Assembly: GCA_038207565.1 (NCBI GenBank)
Contig: JBBQZQ010000023.1
Span: forward strand, 3,595 to 67,594
Reading direction: 5' to 3'
Origin: JALZAI01 sp038207565
GTDB taxonomy: Bacteria > Actinomycetota > Actinomycetes > Mycobacteriales > Jatrophihabitantaceae
Length of the DNA: 64,000 nt
Every line of letters starts with the position of its first letter. The stretch's first letter is position 1. The notes beneath the pieces were generated by a model that did not search any database, was not told the DNA's origin, and saw nothing but the letters and a program-made list of their open reading frames with translations. The translations under genes and the position numbers were made by a program. Positions 6,965 through 16,094 of this stretch are shown in pieces.

Positions 6965-8256
6965 GCCTGTCTCCCGTGCTCACCAAGCGGTTCGGCACCG
7001 ACCGTCCGTGGCTGATCGAGAACTACGAGCGGTTGGACGGCTACGCCGGGCTGCGCAAGGCGCTCGACATCGCTCCTGACGACCTGATCGCCATGGTCAA
7101 GGACTCCAACCTGCGCGGCCGCGGCGGCGCAGGTTTCCCCACCGGAATGAAATGGCAGTTCATCCCGCAGAACGACGGCAAGCCGCACTACGTCGTGGTC
7201 AACGCCGACGAGGGCGAGCCGGGAACCTGCCGCGATCTGCCGCTGATGATGAACGACCCGCACTCGATGATCGAGGGCATCTTGATCGCCTGCTTCGCCG
7301 TGCGCGCGAACCACGCCTTCGTCTACATCCGCGGCGAGGCCGTGCATGCGCTGCGCCGGGTCACTGCCGCCGTCGAGCAGGCCCGGGCCAAGGGGTACGT
7401 CGGCAGGAACATCCTGGGCCGGGGCTTCGACGTCGAGATCACGGTGCACGCCGGCGCCGGCGCCTACATCTGCGGTGAGGAGACAGCGCTCCTCGACTCA
7501 CTCGAGGGCCGTCGCGGCCAGCCGCGCCTCAAGCCGCCTTTCCCCGCGACCAACGGCCTCTACGACGCGCCGACGGTCGTGAACAACGTGGGCACGCTGG
7601 CCTCGGTCCCGGGCATCGTGCTCGGGGGCGCCGACTGGTTCAAGCGGATGGGCCCCGAGGGTTCCCCTGGCCCGAACATCTACTCCTTGTCGGGACGCGT
7701 CGCCAACCCCGGCCAGTACGAGGCGCCGATGGGCACCACGTTGCGCGAACTGCTGGAGCTGGCGGGCGGCATGAGCCGGGGCAAGGAGCTGAAGTTCTGG
7801 ACGCCGGGGGGCTCGTCCACCCCGCTTTTCACGCAGGAGCACCTGGACACCCCGCTCGACTTCGATGCGGCGGTGAAGGCCGGCTCGATGAACGGCACGT
7901 CCGCCGTCATGATCTTCGACGAGGACGACTGCGTCGTGCGCGCCACCAAGAAGTGGAGCGAGTTCTACCGGCACGAGTCGTGCGGCAAGTGCACGCCGTG
8001 CCGTGAAGGCACCTACTGGTACGTCGGCATCTATGAACGCCTCGAGCGCGGCGAGGCGACGATGGACGACGTCGACACCCTGCTCGACCTGTCCGACAAC
8101 ATCCTCGGACGCTCGTTCTGCGCGCTCGGCGACGGCGCCACCTCGCCGGTCTCGTCCTCGATCCAGTACTTCCGGGCCGAGTACGAGGCACATGTCGACG
8201 GGCGCGGCTGCCCGTTCGTCGCCAGCAGCGCACGCACCCTGGCAGGAGCGCACTAA
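6961..8256 (+). CDS. nuoF: NADH-quinone oxidoreductase subunit F (NADH/FMN site)
   Basis: A 431-residue subunit that binds NADH and FMN and accepts the hydride. The FMN/NADH motif is LRGRGGAGFPTGMKW around residues 52-66 with VVNADEGEPGTCRDLPLMM following. The 4Fe-4S cluster N3 ligands C341, C344 and C347 are in HESCGKCTPCREG, with the fourth cysteine downstream in SFCALGDGA. ATG 6961 overlaps the nuoE stop by one base pair each side (ATGA). nuoG follows directly. Confidence 0.97.
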   Translation: MSLSPVLTKRFGTDRPWLIENYERLDGYAGLRKALDIAPDDLIAMVKDSNLRGRGGAGFPTGMKWQFIPQNDGKPHYVVVNADEGEPGTCRDLPLMMNDPHSMIEGILIACFAVRANHAFVYIRGEAVHALRRVTAAVEQARAKGYVGRNILGRGFDVEITVHAGAGAYICGEETALLDSLEGRRGQPRLKPPFPATNGLYDAPTVVNNVGTLASVPGIVLGGADWFKRMGPEGSPGPNIYSLSGRVANPGQYEAPMGTTLRELLELAGGMSRGKELKFWTPGGSSTPLFTQEHLDTPLDFDAAVKAGSMNGTSAVMIFDEDDCVVRATKKWSEFYRHESCGKCTPCREGTYWYVGIYERLERGEATMDDVDTLLDLSDNILGRSFCALGDGATSPVSSSIQYFRAEYEAHVDGRGCPFVASSARTLAGAH

Positions 8257-10701
8257 GTGACAGCCACCGCAGAGAACACCGCGGCCCCCGCCAAGGCGAA
8301 TCTCGTCACCGTCACGATCGACGATGTCGAGATCTCCGTGCCGAAGGGCACCCTGCTGATCCGCGCGGCGGAGCTGCTCGGGATCCAGATTCCCCGCTTC
8401 TGCGACCACCCGCTGCTCGACCCGGCAGGTGCCTGCCGGCAGTGCCTGGTCGAGGTCCCCGACATGGGTAACGGCCGCGGCATGCCCAAGCCGGCCGCGT
8501 CGTGTACCACGACGGTGATGCCCGGCATGGTCATCAGGACCCAGCTGACGTCGCCGGTCGCGGACAAGGCGCAGCAGGGCGTGATGGAGCTGCTGCTGAT
8601 CAACCACCCGCTCGACTGCCCGGTCTGCGACAAGGGCGGCGAGTGCCCGCTGCAAAACCAGGCCATGAGCAACGGACGGGCCGAGTCGAGGTTTCGCGAG
8701 AAGAAGCGCACCTTCCCGAAGCCGGTCGCGATCTCAGCGAACGTCTTGCTCGACCGCGAACGCTGCGTGCTGTGTCAGCGCTGCACCCGCTTCAGTGAGC
8801 AGATCGCGGGGGACCCGTTCATCGATCTGCTGGAGCGCGGTGCGCAGCAGCAGATCGGGACGAGCGAAGAGGTCCCGTTCCAGTCCTACTTCTCCGGCAA
8901 CACCGTCCAGATCTGCCCGGTCGGCGCGCTGACCGGCGCGTCCTACCGCTTCCGTGCCCGTCCGTTCGACCTGATGTCGACCGACTCGGTCTGCGAGCAC
9001 TGCTCATCCGGATGCGCGCAACGCACCGACTGGCGCCGTTCGAAGGTCACCCGCCGCCTCGCCGGCGAGGACGCCGAGGTCAACGAGGAGTGGAACTGCG
9101 ACAAGGGTCGCTGGGCGTTCCACTACGCCGAGCGCGCCGACCGGCTGACCGTCCCACTCGTCCGTGACGAGAGCGGTGCTCTCGTCGAAACGTCCTGGCC
9201 GGCAGCTCTCGAGCGCGCGGCGACCGGGCTGCGCGAGGCCGTCGATCGCGGCGGGGTCGGTGTGCTGCCGGGCGGTCGCCTCACCGAGGAGGACGCCTAC
9301 GCCTACGCGAAGTTTGCCCGCGTGGCCCTCGGCACAAATGATGTCGACTTCCGCATGCGCCCGATCAGCGAGGAGGAAACCGCGTTCCTCGGCGCCCACG
9401 TGGCGGGCGTCACGGAGCAGCACGTCTCCTACGCAACTCTCGAGCAGGCCCGCGCCGTGCTGCTCGTCGGCTTCGAGCCGGAGGAAGAGTCGCCGATCGT
9501 CTTTCTCCGGCTGCGTAAGGCGATGCGCAAGACCGGTACGGCTGTCTGGTCCATCGCGCCGCGTGCGTCCGAGGGCCTACGCAAGCTCGGCGGCACGCTG
9601 ATCCCCACGCTGCCCGGTGCGGAGGCTGCGGCACTGACGTCCCTGGGCGGCGAGGTGACGTCGGCGCTGATGGCGGCCGGTGCCGTCGTGCTCGTCGGCG
9701 AACGGCTGGCGTCCTCCCCAGGTGCCCTCGCCGCGGTCGCCACCCTTGCGGCGCAAACGTCCGCCAAACTTGCCTGGGTGCCGCGCCGCGCCGGCGAGCG
9801 GGGGGCCATCGACGCCGGCGCGCTGCCAACGCTGCTGCCCGGGGGCCGCCCGGTAACCGATGCTGCAGCGCGGGCGCAGGTCGCCGCGGCGTGGGGCGAG
9901 GTGCCCGAGTCCGACGGACGTGACCTCGACGCCATCCTGCGCGGCGCAGCGGACGGTTCGCTGGCGGCGCTCGTCGTGGGCGGCGTCGATCCCGCCGACG
10001 CGGGCGACCCGGCGCTCGCAGCCGAGGCACTCGAACGCGCCGGCTTCATCGTGAGCCTCGAGATCCGGCACAGCGCGGTCACCGCGTGTGCGGACGTGGT
10101 GTTACCCGTGGCGCCGCCCGCGGAGAAATCCGGTCGCTTCGTGACCTGGGAGGGCCGACGTCGGCCGTTCGAGCTGACCATCACGGGAACGGGTGCGCTC
10201 AGCGACGCGCAGGTGCTGGACGCGATCGCCGAGGAGCTCGACGTCGTCCTGGGTCTGCGCACCGTCGCGTCCGCGCGCGCTGAGCTGGCCCGCTTCGCCC
10301 CGTACCGCGCGGAACCGAGGGCGGTCACCGCGCAGAACGTCCACCGCCCCGACCCGGCTGCCGGTGAGGCAGTGCTGGCGACGTGGCCGGAGCTGCTCGA
10401 TGCTGGCCGCGCGCAGGACGGCGACGAGTTTCTGGCCGGCACCGCCAAGCCGGCGCGAGCGGTGATCAGCCCGGCGACGGCGGCCGAGGTCGGCGTGCGT
10501 GCGGGCGAGCAGATCGCCGTCGTCACCGAGCACGGCTCGCTGGTACTGCCCGTGGTCGTCGAGCCGATGACCGACCGCGTGGTGTGGATACCGACGAACG
10601 CGCGGCACTACCCCGTCCGCGCCGCGCTCGGCGCCGGATCGGGCGCGACGGTCAGATTGACCAAGCCGTCGGCACCGCCCGTGGTAGGAGGTACATCGTG
10701 A
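8257..10701 (+). CDS. nuoG: NADH-quinone oxidoreductase subunit G
   Basis: The 814-residue iron-sulfur subunit. The N-terminus has the 2Fe-2S ligands (FCDHPLLDPAGACRQCLVE) and then DCPVCDKGGECPLQNQAM and RCVLCQRCTRF for the 4Fe-4S clusters N4/N5 region. A further set, C-x2-C-x3-C-x27-C starting at VCEHCSSGC, matches the extra off-path cluster N7 seen in E. coli and Thermus NuoG. The C-terminal half is a molybdopterin-oxidoreductase-like fold that is catalytically inert in complex I. GTG 8257 follows the nuoF stop without a gap. Confidence 0.96.
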   Translation: MTATAENTAAPAKANLVTVTIDDVEISVPKGTLLIRAAELLGIQIPRFCDHPLLDPAGACRQCLVEVPDMGNGRGMPKPAASCTTTVMPGMVIRTQLTSPVADKAQQGVMELLLINHPLDCPVCDKGGECPLQNQAMSNGRAESRFREKKRTFPKPVAISANVLLDRERCVLCQRCTRFSEQIAGDPFIDLLERGAQQQIGTSEEVPFQSYFSGNTVQICPVGALTGASYRFRARPFDLMSTDSVCEHCSSGCAQRTDWRRSKVTRRLAGEDAEVNEEWNCDKGRWAFHYAERADRLTVPLVRDESGALVETSWPAALERAATGLREAVDRGGVGVLPGGRLTEEDAYAYAKFARVALGTNDVDFRMRPISEEETAFLGAHVAGVTEQHVSYATLEQARAVLLVGFEPEEESPIVFLRLRKAMRKTGTAVWSIAPRASEGLRKLGGTLIPTLPGAEAAALTSLGGEVTSALMAAGAVVLVGERLASSPGALAAVATLAAQTSAKLAWVPRRAGERGAIDAGALPTLLPGGRPVTDAAARAQVAAAWGEVPESDGRDLDAILRGAADGSLAALVVGGVDPADAGDPALAAEALERAGFIVSLEIRHSAVTACADVVLPVAPPAEKSGRFVTWEGRRRPFELTITGTGALSDAQVLDAIAEELDVVLGLRTVASARAELARFAPYRAEPRAVTAQNVHRPDPAAGEAVLATWPELLDAGRAQDGDEFLAGTAKPARAVISPATAAEVGVRAGEQIAVVTEHGSLVLPVVVEPMTDRVVWIPTNARHYPVRAALGAGSGATVRLTKPSAPPVVGGTS

Positions 10702-12041
10702 CGATCCAGCTCGCCGTCAGCGGCAGCGTGCAGAACCTGCCCGGTTTCGGGAACCTCCCGGTCTGGCTGGTCCTGATCAAGGTGGTCGCGATCTTCGCGT
10801 TCCTCGTCGTGATGACGTTGTTCTCGATCGTGTTCGAGCGCAAGGTCGTCGGCCGCATGCAGAACCGCATCGGCCCGAACCGCACCGGTCCGTGGGGGGT
10901 GCTGCAGTCGCTGGCCGACGGGTTGAAGTTGGCGTTCAAGGAAGAGATCATCCCGGTCCTCGCCGACAAGCCGGTCTACTTCCTCGCCCCGATCCTCTCG
11001 GCCACACCGGCCTTTCTCGCCTTCTCGGTCATCCCGTTCGGCCCTGAGGTTTCGATCTTCGGACACCTCACTGCGCTGCAGCTGACCGATCTGCCGGTCG
11101 GCGTGCTCGTGGTGTTCGCCTGCTCGTCGCTGGGCGTCTACGGAATCGTGCTGTCGGGTTGGGCATCCGGTTCGACCTACCCGTTGCTCGGCGGGCTGCG
11201 CTCGGCCGCGCAGATGATCTCCTACGAGGTCGCGATGGGCCTGTCGATGGTCGCGGTGTTCCTCTTCGCGGGGACGATGTCGACCTCCGGGATCGTGGCC
11301 TCGCAGTACCACACCTGGAATATCATCCCGTTGTTCGTGTCGTTCGCGATCTACGCGATATCGGTGGTCGGCGAGACCAACCGCGCACCGTTCGACCTGG
11401 CCGAGGCCGAATCCGAACTGGTCGGTGGTTTCCACACCGAGTACTCGTCGTTCAAGTTCGCGATGTTCTTCCTCGCCGAGTACATCAACATGGTGACCGT
11501 CTCGGCACTGGCGACCACGTTGTTCCTCGGTGGCTGGCACGCACCCTGGGGCCTGCATGCGATCTGGAGCGGCTGCAACTCCGGCTGGTGGCCGATCCTG
11601 TGGTTCGTCATCAAGGTCGTCGCGATCATCTTCGTGTTCGTCTGGCTGCGTGGGACGCTGCCCCGCCTGCGCTACGACCAGTTCATGCACCTCGGCTGGA
11701 AAGTGCTGATCCCGGTCAATCTGGTCTGGATCCTCGCCGTCACCGCGATCCACGTCCTGCGTGACCGGGGCTGGGAGGCGTGGAAGGCGACGGCCCTGCC
11801 GTTGGCCATCGTGCTGCTGGTCGTGGTGGTTCCTGCGTTGATGGTCGCCGAAGGCGCCGCCGCCCGGCGCAAGGCTGCCGACGATGCGGCCGAGGACGAC
11901 GAGGCGGGCCGCCCGACGACGTTCCCCGTCCCGCCGCTCGATCTCGTCGTCCCAAAGGCCAACCGGCCCAAGCAGATGGCCGGCGCGCCCGCGCGGATCC
12001 CTGCCCCTGCTCTCGAGAAGGGCGACGACGCTGATGGCTAG
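10698..12041 (+). CDS. nuoH: NADH-quinone oxidoreductase subunit H
   Basis: A 447-residue membrane subunit that lines the quinone entry channel. Family motifs are FERKVVGRMQNRIGPNRTGP near the start, GLRSAAQMISYEVAMGLS in the middle and ETNRAPFDLAEAESELVGGF. About eight membrane segments are visible. A charged C-terminal tail of about 75 residues (after LMVAEGAAARRK) extends past the last helix and is longer than usual. GTG 10698 overlaps the nuoG stop (GTGA) and has aggaggt 6-12 bp upstream. The final codons overlap the nuoI start by 8 bp. Confidence 0.96.
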   Translation: MTIQLAVSGSVQNLPGFGNLPVWLVLIKVVAIFAFLVVMTLFSIVFERKVVGRMQNRIGPNRTGPWGVLQSLADGLKLAFKEEIIPVLADKPVYFLAPILSATPAFLAFSVIPFGPEVSIFGHLTALQLTDLPVGVLVVFACSSLGVYGIVLSGWASGSTYPLLGGLRSAAQMISYEVAMGLSMVAVFLFAGTMSTSGIVASQYHTWNIIPLFVSFAIYAISVVGETNRAPFDLAEAESELVGGFHTEYSSFKFAMFFLAEYINMVTVSALATTLFLGGWHAPWGLHAIWSGCNSGWWPILWFVIKVVAIIFVFVWLRGTLPRLRYDQFMHLGWKVLIPVNLVWILAVTAIHVLRDRGWEAWKATALPLAIVLLVVVVPALMVAEGAAARRKAADDAAEDDEAGRPTTFPVPPLDLVVPKANRPKQMAGAPARIPAPALEKGDDADG

Positions 12042-12729
12042 TTCGCGTCTGCCACAGAAGCCGGAGTCGGGGGCCGACGCCGGCCCCGTCGACACCAAGG
12101 CTGCTCAGACCAAGGCCGCTGACACCGAGCCGGTTGGTACGGCGACCGGTTTCGCCAAGGGCTTCGGTCTGACCTTCGCCACCATGTTCAAGAAGGTCTA
12201 CACCCAGCAGTACCCCTTCGACGTCTATCCGACGGCGCCGCGCTACCACGGGCGCCACGTGCTCAACCGGCACCCGGACGGACTGGAAAAGTGCGTCGGC
12301 TGCGAGCTCTGTGCGTGGGCCTGCCCCGCAGACGCGATCTACGTCGAGGGAGGCGACAACACCGACACCGAGCGGTACTCGCCCGGTGAGCGCTACGGCG
12401 CGGTGTACCAGATCAACTACCTGCGCTGCATCTTTTGCGGACTGTGCATCGAGGCCTGTCCGACCCGCTCACTGACGATGAGCAACGAGTACGAACTCGC
12501 GCTGGACAACCGGCAAGAGCTGATCTACACCAAGGAGCAGCTCATGGCTCCACTGCTTCCCGGCATGGAGGCGCCGCCGCACCCGATGCGGTTGGGCGAG
12601 GACGAGAAGGACTACTACACCGTCGAGTCGCAGGCCCCGCTGCAGCAGGGCGCGCCGATGAGCACGGCCAACGAGGCCGGACGTCCGATCACCGGTCGCG
12701 CCATCGAGGTCGGAAGGCACCACTCGTGA
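12034..12729 (+). CDS. nuoI: NADH-quinone oxidoreductase subunit I (two 4Fe-4S clusters)
   Basis: A 231-residue ferredoxin-like subunit with two CxxCxxCxxxCP motifs: CVGCELCAWACPAD and CIFCGLCIEACPTR, ligands for clusters N6a and N6b. An Ala/Thr/Pro-rich N-terminal extension of about 40 residues precedes the usual start region (GFGLTFATMFKKVYTQQYPF). ATG 12034 overlaps the nuoH end. The stop is overlapped by a GTG (GTGA) that opens a long repeat-filled frame before nuoJ. Confidence 0.96.
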   Translation: MASSRLPQKPESGADAGPVDTKAAQTKAADTEPVGTATGFAKGFGLTFATMFKKVYTQQYPFDVYPTAPRYHGRHVLNRHPDGLEKCVGCELCAWACPADAIYVEGGDNTDTERYSPGERYGAVYQINYLRCIFCGLCIEACPTRSLTMSNEYELALDNRQELIYTKEQLMAPLLPGMEAPPHPMRLGEDEKDYYTVESQAPLQQGAPMSTANEAGRPITGRAIEVGRHHS

Positions 12730-12947
12730 GCGCGCACCCCGTGACCCAGGTGCCGACACGCGACACGCGACGCGCGGGCGGTGTTTTCCCCGCTGGCGCT
12801 CGCGCGGCCGGTGTTTTCCCCGCTGGCGCTCGCTCGGCGACGCGTGAACCGGTCACTGGCGGGGAAAACTGGACCCGGACTGGCGGGGAAAACTGGACCC
12901 GGACCGGCGGGGAAGACCGGACCCGGACCGGCGGTGGTGCGGCATGA
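12726..12947 (+). other. Repeat-filled micro-ORF spanning the nuoI-nuoJ junction
   Basis: A 73-codon frame begins at a GTG overlapping the nuoI stop (gtga) and ends with a TGA overlapping the nuoJ ATG at 12944. It encodes two Gly-Gly-Val-Phe-Pro-Ala-Gly-Ala-Arg-like units, then about three octapeptide units of the form GENWTRTG. No signal peptide, membrane helix or known domain is visible. The same build is seen at the nuoB-nuoC and nuoJ-nuoK junctions, so it may serve translational coupling rather than encode a functional protein. Confidence 0.4.
12781..12934. repeat. 30-bp direct pair and 24-bp tandem triplet, mutually inverted
   Basis: Two direct copies of a segment beginning gtgttttccccgctgg start at 12781 and 12811 (period 30). 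Three copies of a 24-bp unit beginning ggcggggaaaactgg start at 12858, 12882 and 12906, with a partial fourth at 12930. The cores gttttccccgc and gcggggaaaac are exact reverse complements over 11 bp, so left and right blocks can pair into a stem. Both periods are multiples of three. Confidence 0.85.
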
Positions 12948-13759
12948 GCGCGCAACTCTTGCTGGCCGCCGGCGAGCTGCGCCACGGCAACGTCCCGCTC
13001 GGCGAGGCGATCGCGTTCTGGGTGCTCGGGCCGATCTCGCTCGCTGGCGCGATCGGGACGGTGCTGCTGCGCAACGCCGTGCACTCGGCGCTGTCGCTCG
13101 TGGCCACGATGTTCTCCCTCGGCACCTTCTACCTGATCGAACAGGGGCCGTTCCTCGGACTGGTGCAGATCATCGTGTACACCGGCGCGATCATGATCTT
13201 GTTCCTGTTCGTGCTGATGCTGGTCGGCCGCGACGCGTCCGACTCGATCGTCGAGACGCTGCGCGGGCAGCGTTGGGCCGCTGCGCTGTTCGGCATTGGT
13301 TTCGCATTGCTGATCTCGCTGTCAGTCGGACGGTCGTTCACGGGTCGCCCGCCGACCGACCTGAACGGGCCGAACGCGAACGGTTCGAACGTGAACTCGA
13401 TTGCCGAGCTGCTGTTCACCCGCTACCTGTTCGCCTTCGAACTGACATCCGCGCTGCTGATTGTGGCCGCCGTCGGCGCGATGGTGCTCGCACACATCGA
13501 GCACGACGATGCCAAGCCGACGCAGAAGGCGTTGGCCCGCGAGCGCATCCGCGGCGGTCGCCCGCAGCCACTACCAGGCCCCGGTGTCCTGTCGTCGGGC
13601 AACTCGATCGGCACCCCGGCGCTGCTGCCCGACGGGTCGCTGTCGCAGGAGTCGGTCATGGCGGGCCTGGCCAGCACTCCGTCGGTCCCCAGCGAGCGCG
13701 AGCAGGACCGTGAAGCGCGTCAGCTCGAAGGCCGCGAGTTCGACGGGAAGCCGACATGA
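12944..13759 (+). CDS. nuoJ: NADH-quinone oxidoreductase subunit J
   Basis: A 271-residue membrane subunit of complex I. It has about five hydrophobic segments, including FWVLGPISLAGAIGTVLLRN, the conserved HSALSLVATMFSLGTFYL, and VQIIVYTGAIMILFLFVLML with the pi-bulge helix region of TMH3. The last 90 residues after VLAHIEH are polar and rich in Gly, Pro, Ser and Arg, a longer C-terminal tail than in E. coli NuoJ. Start ATG 12944 overlaps the end of the repeat micro-ORF. Confidence 0.95.
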   Translation: MSAQLLLAAGELRHGNVPLGEAIAFWVLGPISLAGAIGTVLLRNAVHSALSLVATMFSLGTFYLIEQGPFLGLVQIIVYTGAIMILFLFVLMLVGRDASDSIVETLRGQRWAAALFGIGFALLISLSVGRSFTGRPPTDLNGPNANGSNVNSIAELLFTRYLFAFELTSALLIVAAVGAMVLAHIEHDDAKPTQKALARERIRGGRPQPLPGPGVLSSGNSIGTPALLPDGSLSQESVMAGLASTPSVPSEREQDREARQLEGREFDGKPT

Positions 13760-13860
13760 CCCCCCTCCTGCTGATCAACAGCGCCGAAACGTCGATATCC
13801 GACGGTTCAGCGCTGTTGATCACCGGGGGTCGGCGGTGGACGGGAGCAACTCAGCGATGA
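13756..13860 (+). other. Micro-ORF spanning the nuoJ-nuoK junction
   Basis: A 34-codon frame with ATG 13756 overlapping the nuoJ stop and TGA 13858-13860 overlapping the nuoK ATG. Nearly half of it is the palindromic element at 13772-13822. The peptide starts MTPLLLINSAE and has no recognisable domain. As at the other nuo junctions, the insertion has left an unbroken frame with stop-start overlap on both sides. Confidence 0.4.
13772..13822. repeat. Palindromic element, copy B (nuoJ-nuoK junction)
   Basis: A 51-bp element with perfect 13-bp inverted terminal arms: tgatcaacagcgc (13772-13784) and gcgctgttgatca (13810-13822). The inner part, cgaaacgtcg ... cgacggttca, is also nearly self-complementary. 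This is the best-preserved member of a family with at least four copies in the window. Confidence 0.85.
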
Positions 13861-14156
13861 CCCCGACCTACTACCTCGTCCTCGCAGCCGCGCTGTTCAG
13901 CATCGGCGCAGTCGGCGTGCTGGTGCGCCGCAACGCGATCGTCGTGTTCATGTGCATCGAATTGATGCTGAACTCAGTCAACCTGACGCTGGTGACGTTC
14001 TCGCGCATCAACGGCAGCCTGGACGGCCAGATCATGGCGTTCTTCGTCATGACCGTCGCCGCGGCCGAGGTCGTCATCGGCCTCGCGATCATCATGTCCA
14101 TCTTCCGCACCCGCCGGTCTGCATCGGTCGACGATGCGAACCTGCTCAAGTACTAG
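13857..14156 (+). CDS. nuoK: NADH-quinone oxidoreductase subunit K
   Basis: A 99-residue, three-helix membrane subunit related to MrpC antiporter subunits. The proton-path glutamates are in place: CIELMLNSVNLTLV and MTVAAAEVVIGLAIIMSIF. Length is normal for the family. The start overlaps the TGA of the junction micro-ORF (ATGA). nuoL follows after 12 bp. Confidence 0.97.
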   Translation: MTPTYYLVLAAALFSIGAVGVLVRRNAIVVFMCIELMLNSVNLTLVTFSRINGSLDGQIMAFFVMTVAAAEVVIGLAIIMSIFRTRRSASVDDANLLKY

Positions 14157-14168
14157 AGAGGCCGGACA

Positions 14169-16061
14169 TTGACGACCGCCCACGGCATCCAGTCAGCCGC
14201 CTGGCTGCTGATCGCGCTGCCGCTGCTCTCGTCGCTCGTGCTCTTGGTGACCGGCAAGCGAGCGCGCAGCTGGGGTCCGCTGCTCGGGGCGGTCGTGCCT
14301 GTGGTGCTCTTCGCCTACACCGTGCTGCTGTTCTTCTCGGTGAAGAGCGAGAGCAACCGCGAGATCACGCTGCACCTCTACAGCTGGATTCCCGTCAACG
14401 GTTTCCAGGTCGACGCGGGCCTGCAGATCGACCCGCTGTCGATGACGTTCGCGCTGCTCATCACCGGTGTGGGCTCGCTGATCCACATCTACGCAGTCGG
14501 CTACATGGGCCACGACGACGGCCGGGCGCGGTTCTTCGGCTACTTCAACTTCTTCACCGCGTCGATGCTGCTGCTTGTCCTGGCCAACAGTTACCTGGCC
14601 ATGTACGTCGGCTGGGAGGGCGTCGGCGTCGCGTCCTACCTGCTCATCAGCTACTACTACAATCGCAACATCGCGGCGACGGCCGGCAACAAGGCGTTCT
14701 TCGCGAACCGGGTCGGTGACGTCGGGCTGTCGATCGCGATCATGCTGATGTTCGCCTACTTCGGCAGCACCTCGTTCGACACGATCCTGTACAGCAACGC
14801 GACCTACACCAATGGTGTCGCCGCGGCGATCGGCCTCATGCTGCTACTCGGGGCGTGCGGCAAGTCCGGTCAGTTCCCGTTGCAGACCTGGCTGCCCGAC
14901 GCGATGGAGGGCCCGACCCCGGTCTCCGCCCTGATCCACGCGGCAACCATGGTCACCGCCGGGGTCTACCTGATCGCGCGCAGCGCGCCGATCTTCGACC
15001 AGTCGCAGGCCGCGCGTACCGCCGTCGTCATCGTCGGTGCCGTCACCCTGCTCTACGGCTGCATCTGCGCGTTCGGGCAGGACGACCTGAAGCGGGTGCT
15101 GGCCTACTCCACGGTGAGCCAGATCGGCTACATGTTCCTGGCGGTCGGGCTCGGCCCAGGTGTGTACTCGATCGGCATCATCCACCTGCTCGGCCACGGC
15201 TTCTTCAAAGCAGCGCTGTTCCTCTCGGCCGGCTCGGTCATGCATGCCATGAACGACCGCATCGACATGCGTCGCTTCGGCGGGCTGGCCCGCGTCATGC
15301 CGATCACCTTCGGGGTGTTCGCGTGCGGTTACCTCGCCATCATCGGCATCCCCCCGTTCACCGGGTTCTTCACCAAGGACAAGATCATCGAGGCAGCCTT
15401 CGACAAGGGTGGGACGTCTGGCTGGATCCTCGGTCTCTGCGCGCTGATCGGCGCCGGCCTCACCGCGTTCTACATGACCCGGGCGCTGGTGATGACGTTC
15501 CTCGGCAGGAAGCGGTGGGAGGACGACGTCCACCCGCACGAGGCACCCGCGACGATGACCGTCCCGATGACCGTGCTCGCGGTGCTCTCCCTGGTCGGCG
15601 GTTTCCTGCTCATCTTCGGCGGGGGGGTGCAGCACTGGCTCGCGCCGTCGGTCGGTCCCAGCGTGGAGGAAGGCGTCCACACGGTCTCGCCGGTCATCCT
15701 GACGATCATCACCGTCATCGTCGGGGTGCTGGGCGCTGCGGGCGCGTTCGTGGCGTTCCGCACGGTCCCCGTCGTGCAGCCCGCCGGGTCGCCGATCACC
15801 GTCGCGGCACGGCGCAACATCTATGCGGACGCGCTCAACGAGACGGTGCTCATGCGCCCAGGTCAGTGGCTGACGCGGGCGCTGGTCTACTTCGACAACC
15901 GGGGCGTCGACGGCACGGTGAACGGCCTGGGCGCGGGACTGGGCGGCGGGTCGAGCAGACTGCGGCGTGTGCAGACCGGTTTCGTGCGCAGTTACGCGCT
16001 CTCGATGCTTGGCGGCACGGTCGCCGTGGTCGCCGTGCTGCTCGCGGTGAGATTCCAGTGA
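14169..16061 (+). CDS. nuoL: NADH-quinone oxidoreductase subunit L
   Basis: A 630-residue antiporter-like proton-pumping subunit with about 16 membrane helices and the long C-terminal lateral helix. Family landmarks are FFTASMLLLVLANSYLAMYV, GWEGVGVASYLLISYYY, LPDAMEGPTPVSALIHAATM and the broken-helix lysine/histidine region around HLLGHGFFKAALFLSAGS. The start is TTG 14169, with agaga about 8 bp upstream, since no ATG/GTG fits the usual N-terminus. After the stop a short 11-codon frame runs to just before nuoM. Confidence 0.96.
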   Translation: MTTAHGIQSAAWLLIALPLLSSLVLLVTGKRARSWGPLLGAVVPVVLFAYTVLLFFSVKSESNREITLHLYSWIPVNGFQVDAGLQIDPLSMTFALLITGVGSLIHIYAVGYMGHDDGRARFFGYFNFFTASMLLLVLANSYLAMYVGWEGVGVASYLLISYYYNRNIAATAGNKAFFANRVGDVGLSIAIMLMFAYFGSTSFDTILYSNATYTNGVAAAIGLMLLLGACGKSGQFPLQTWLPDAMEGPTPVSALIHAATMVTAGVYLIARSAPIFDQSQAARTAVVIVGAVTLLYGCICAFGQDDLKRVLAYSTVSQIGYMFLAVGLGPGVYSIGIIHLLGHGFFKAALFLSAGSVMHAMNDRIDMRRFGGLARVMPITFGVFACGYLAIIGIPPFTGFFTKDKIIEAAFDKGGTSGWILGLCALIGAGLTAFYMTRALVMTFLGRKRWEDDVHPHEAPATMTVPMTVLAVLSLVGGFLLIFGGGVQHWLAPSVGPSVEEGVHTVSPVILTIITVIVGVLGAAGAFVAFRTVPVVQPAGSPITVAARRNIYADALNETVLMRPGQWLTRALVYFDNRGVDGTVNGLGAGLGGGSSRLRRVQTGFVRSYALSMLGGTVAVVAVLLAVRFQ

Positions 16062-16094
16062 CCGGGCCTCGCGTGAACGCTCAGGTGCGCTGAC

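Noticed and set aside
12781..12934. 30-bp repeat pair considered as CRISPR repeats
   Set aside because: Only two copies separated by a few bases, no cas genes, and followed by tandem units.
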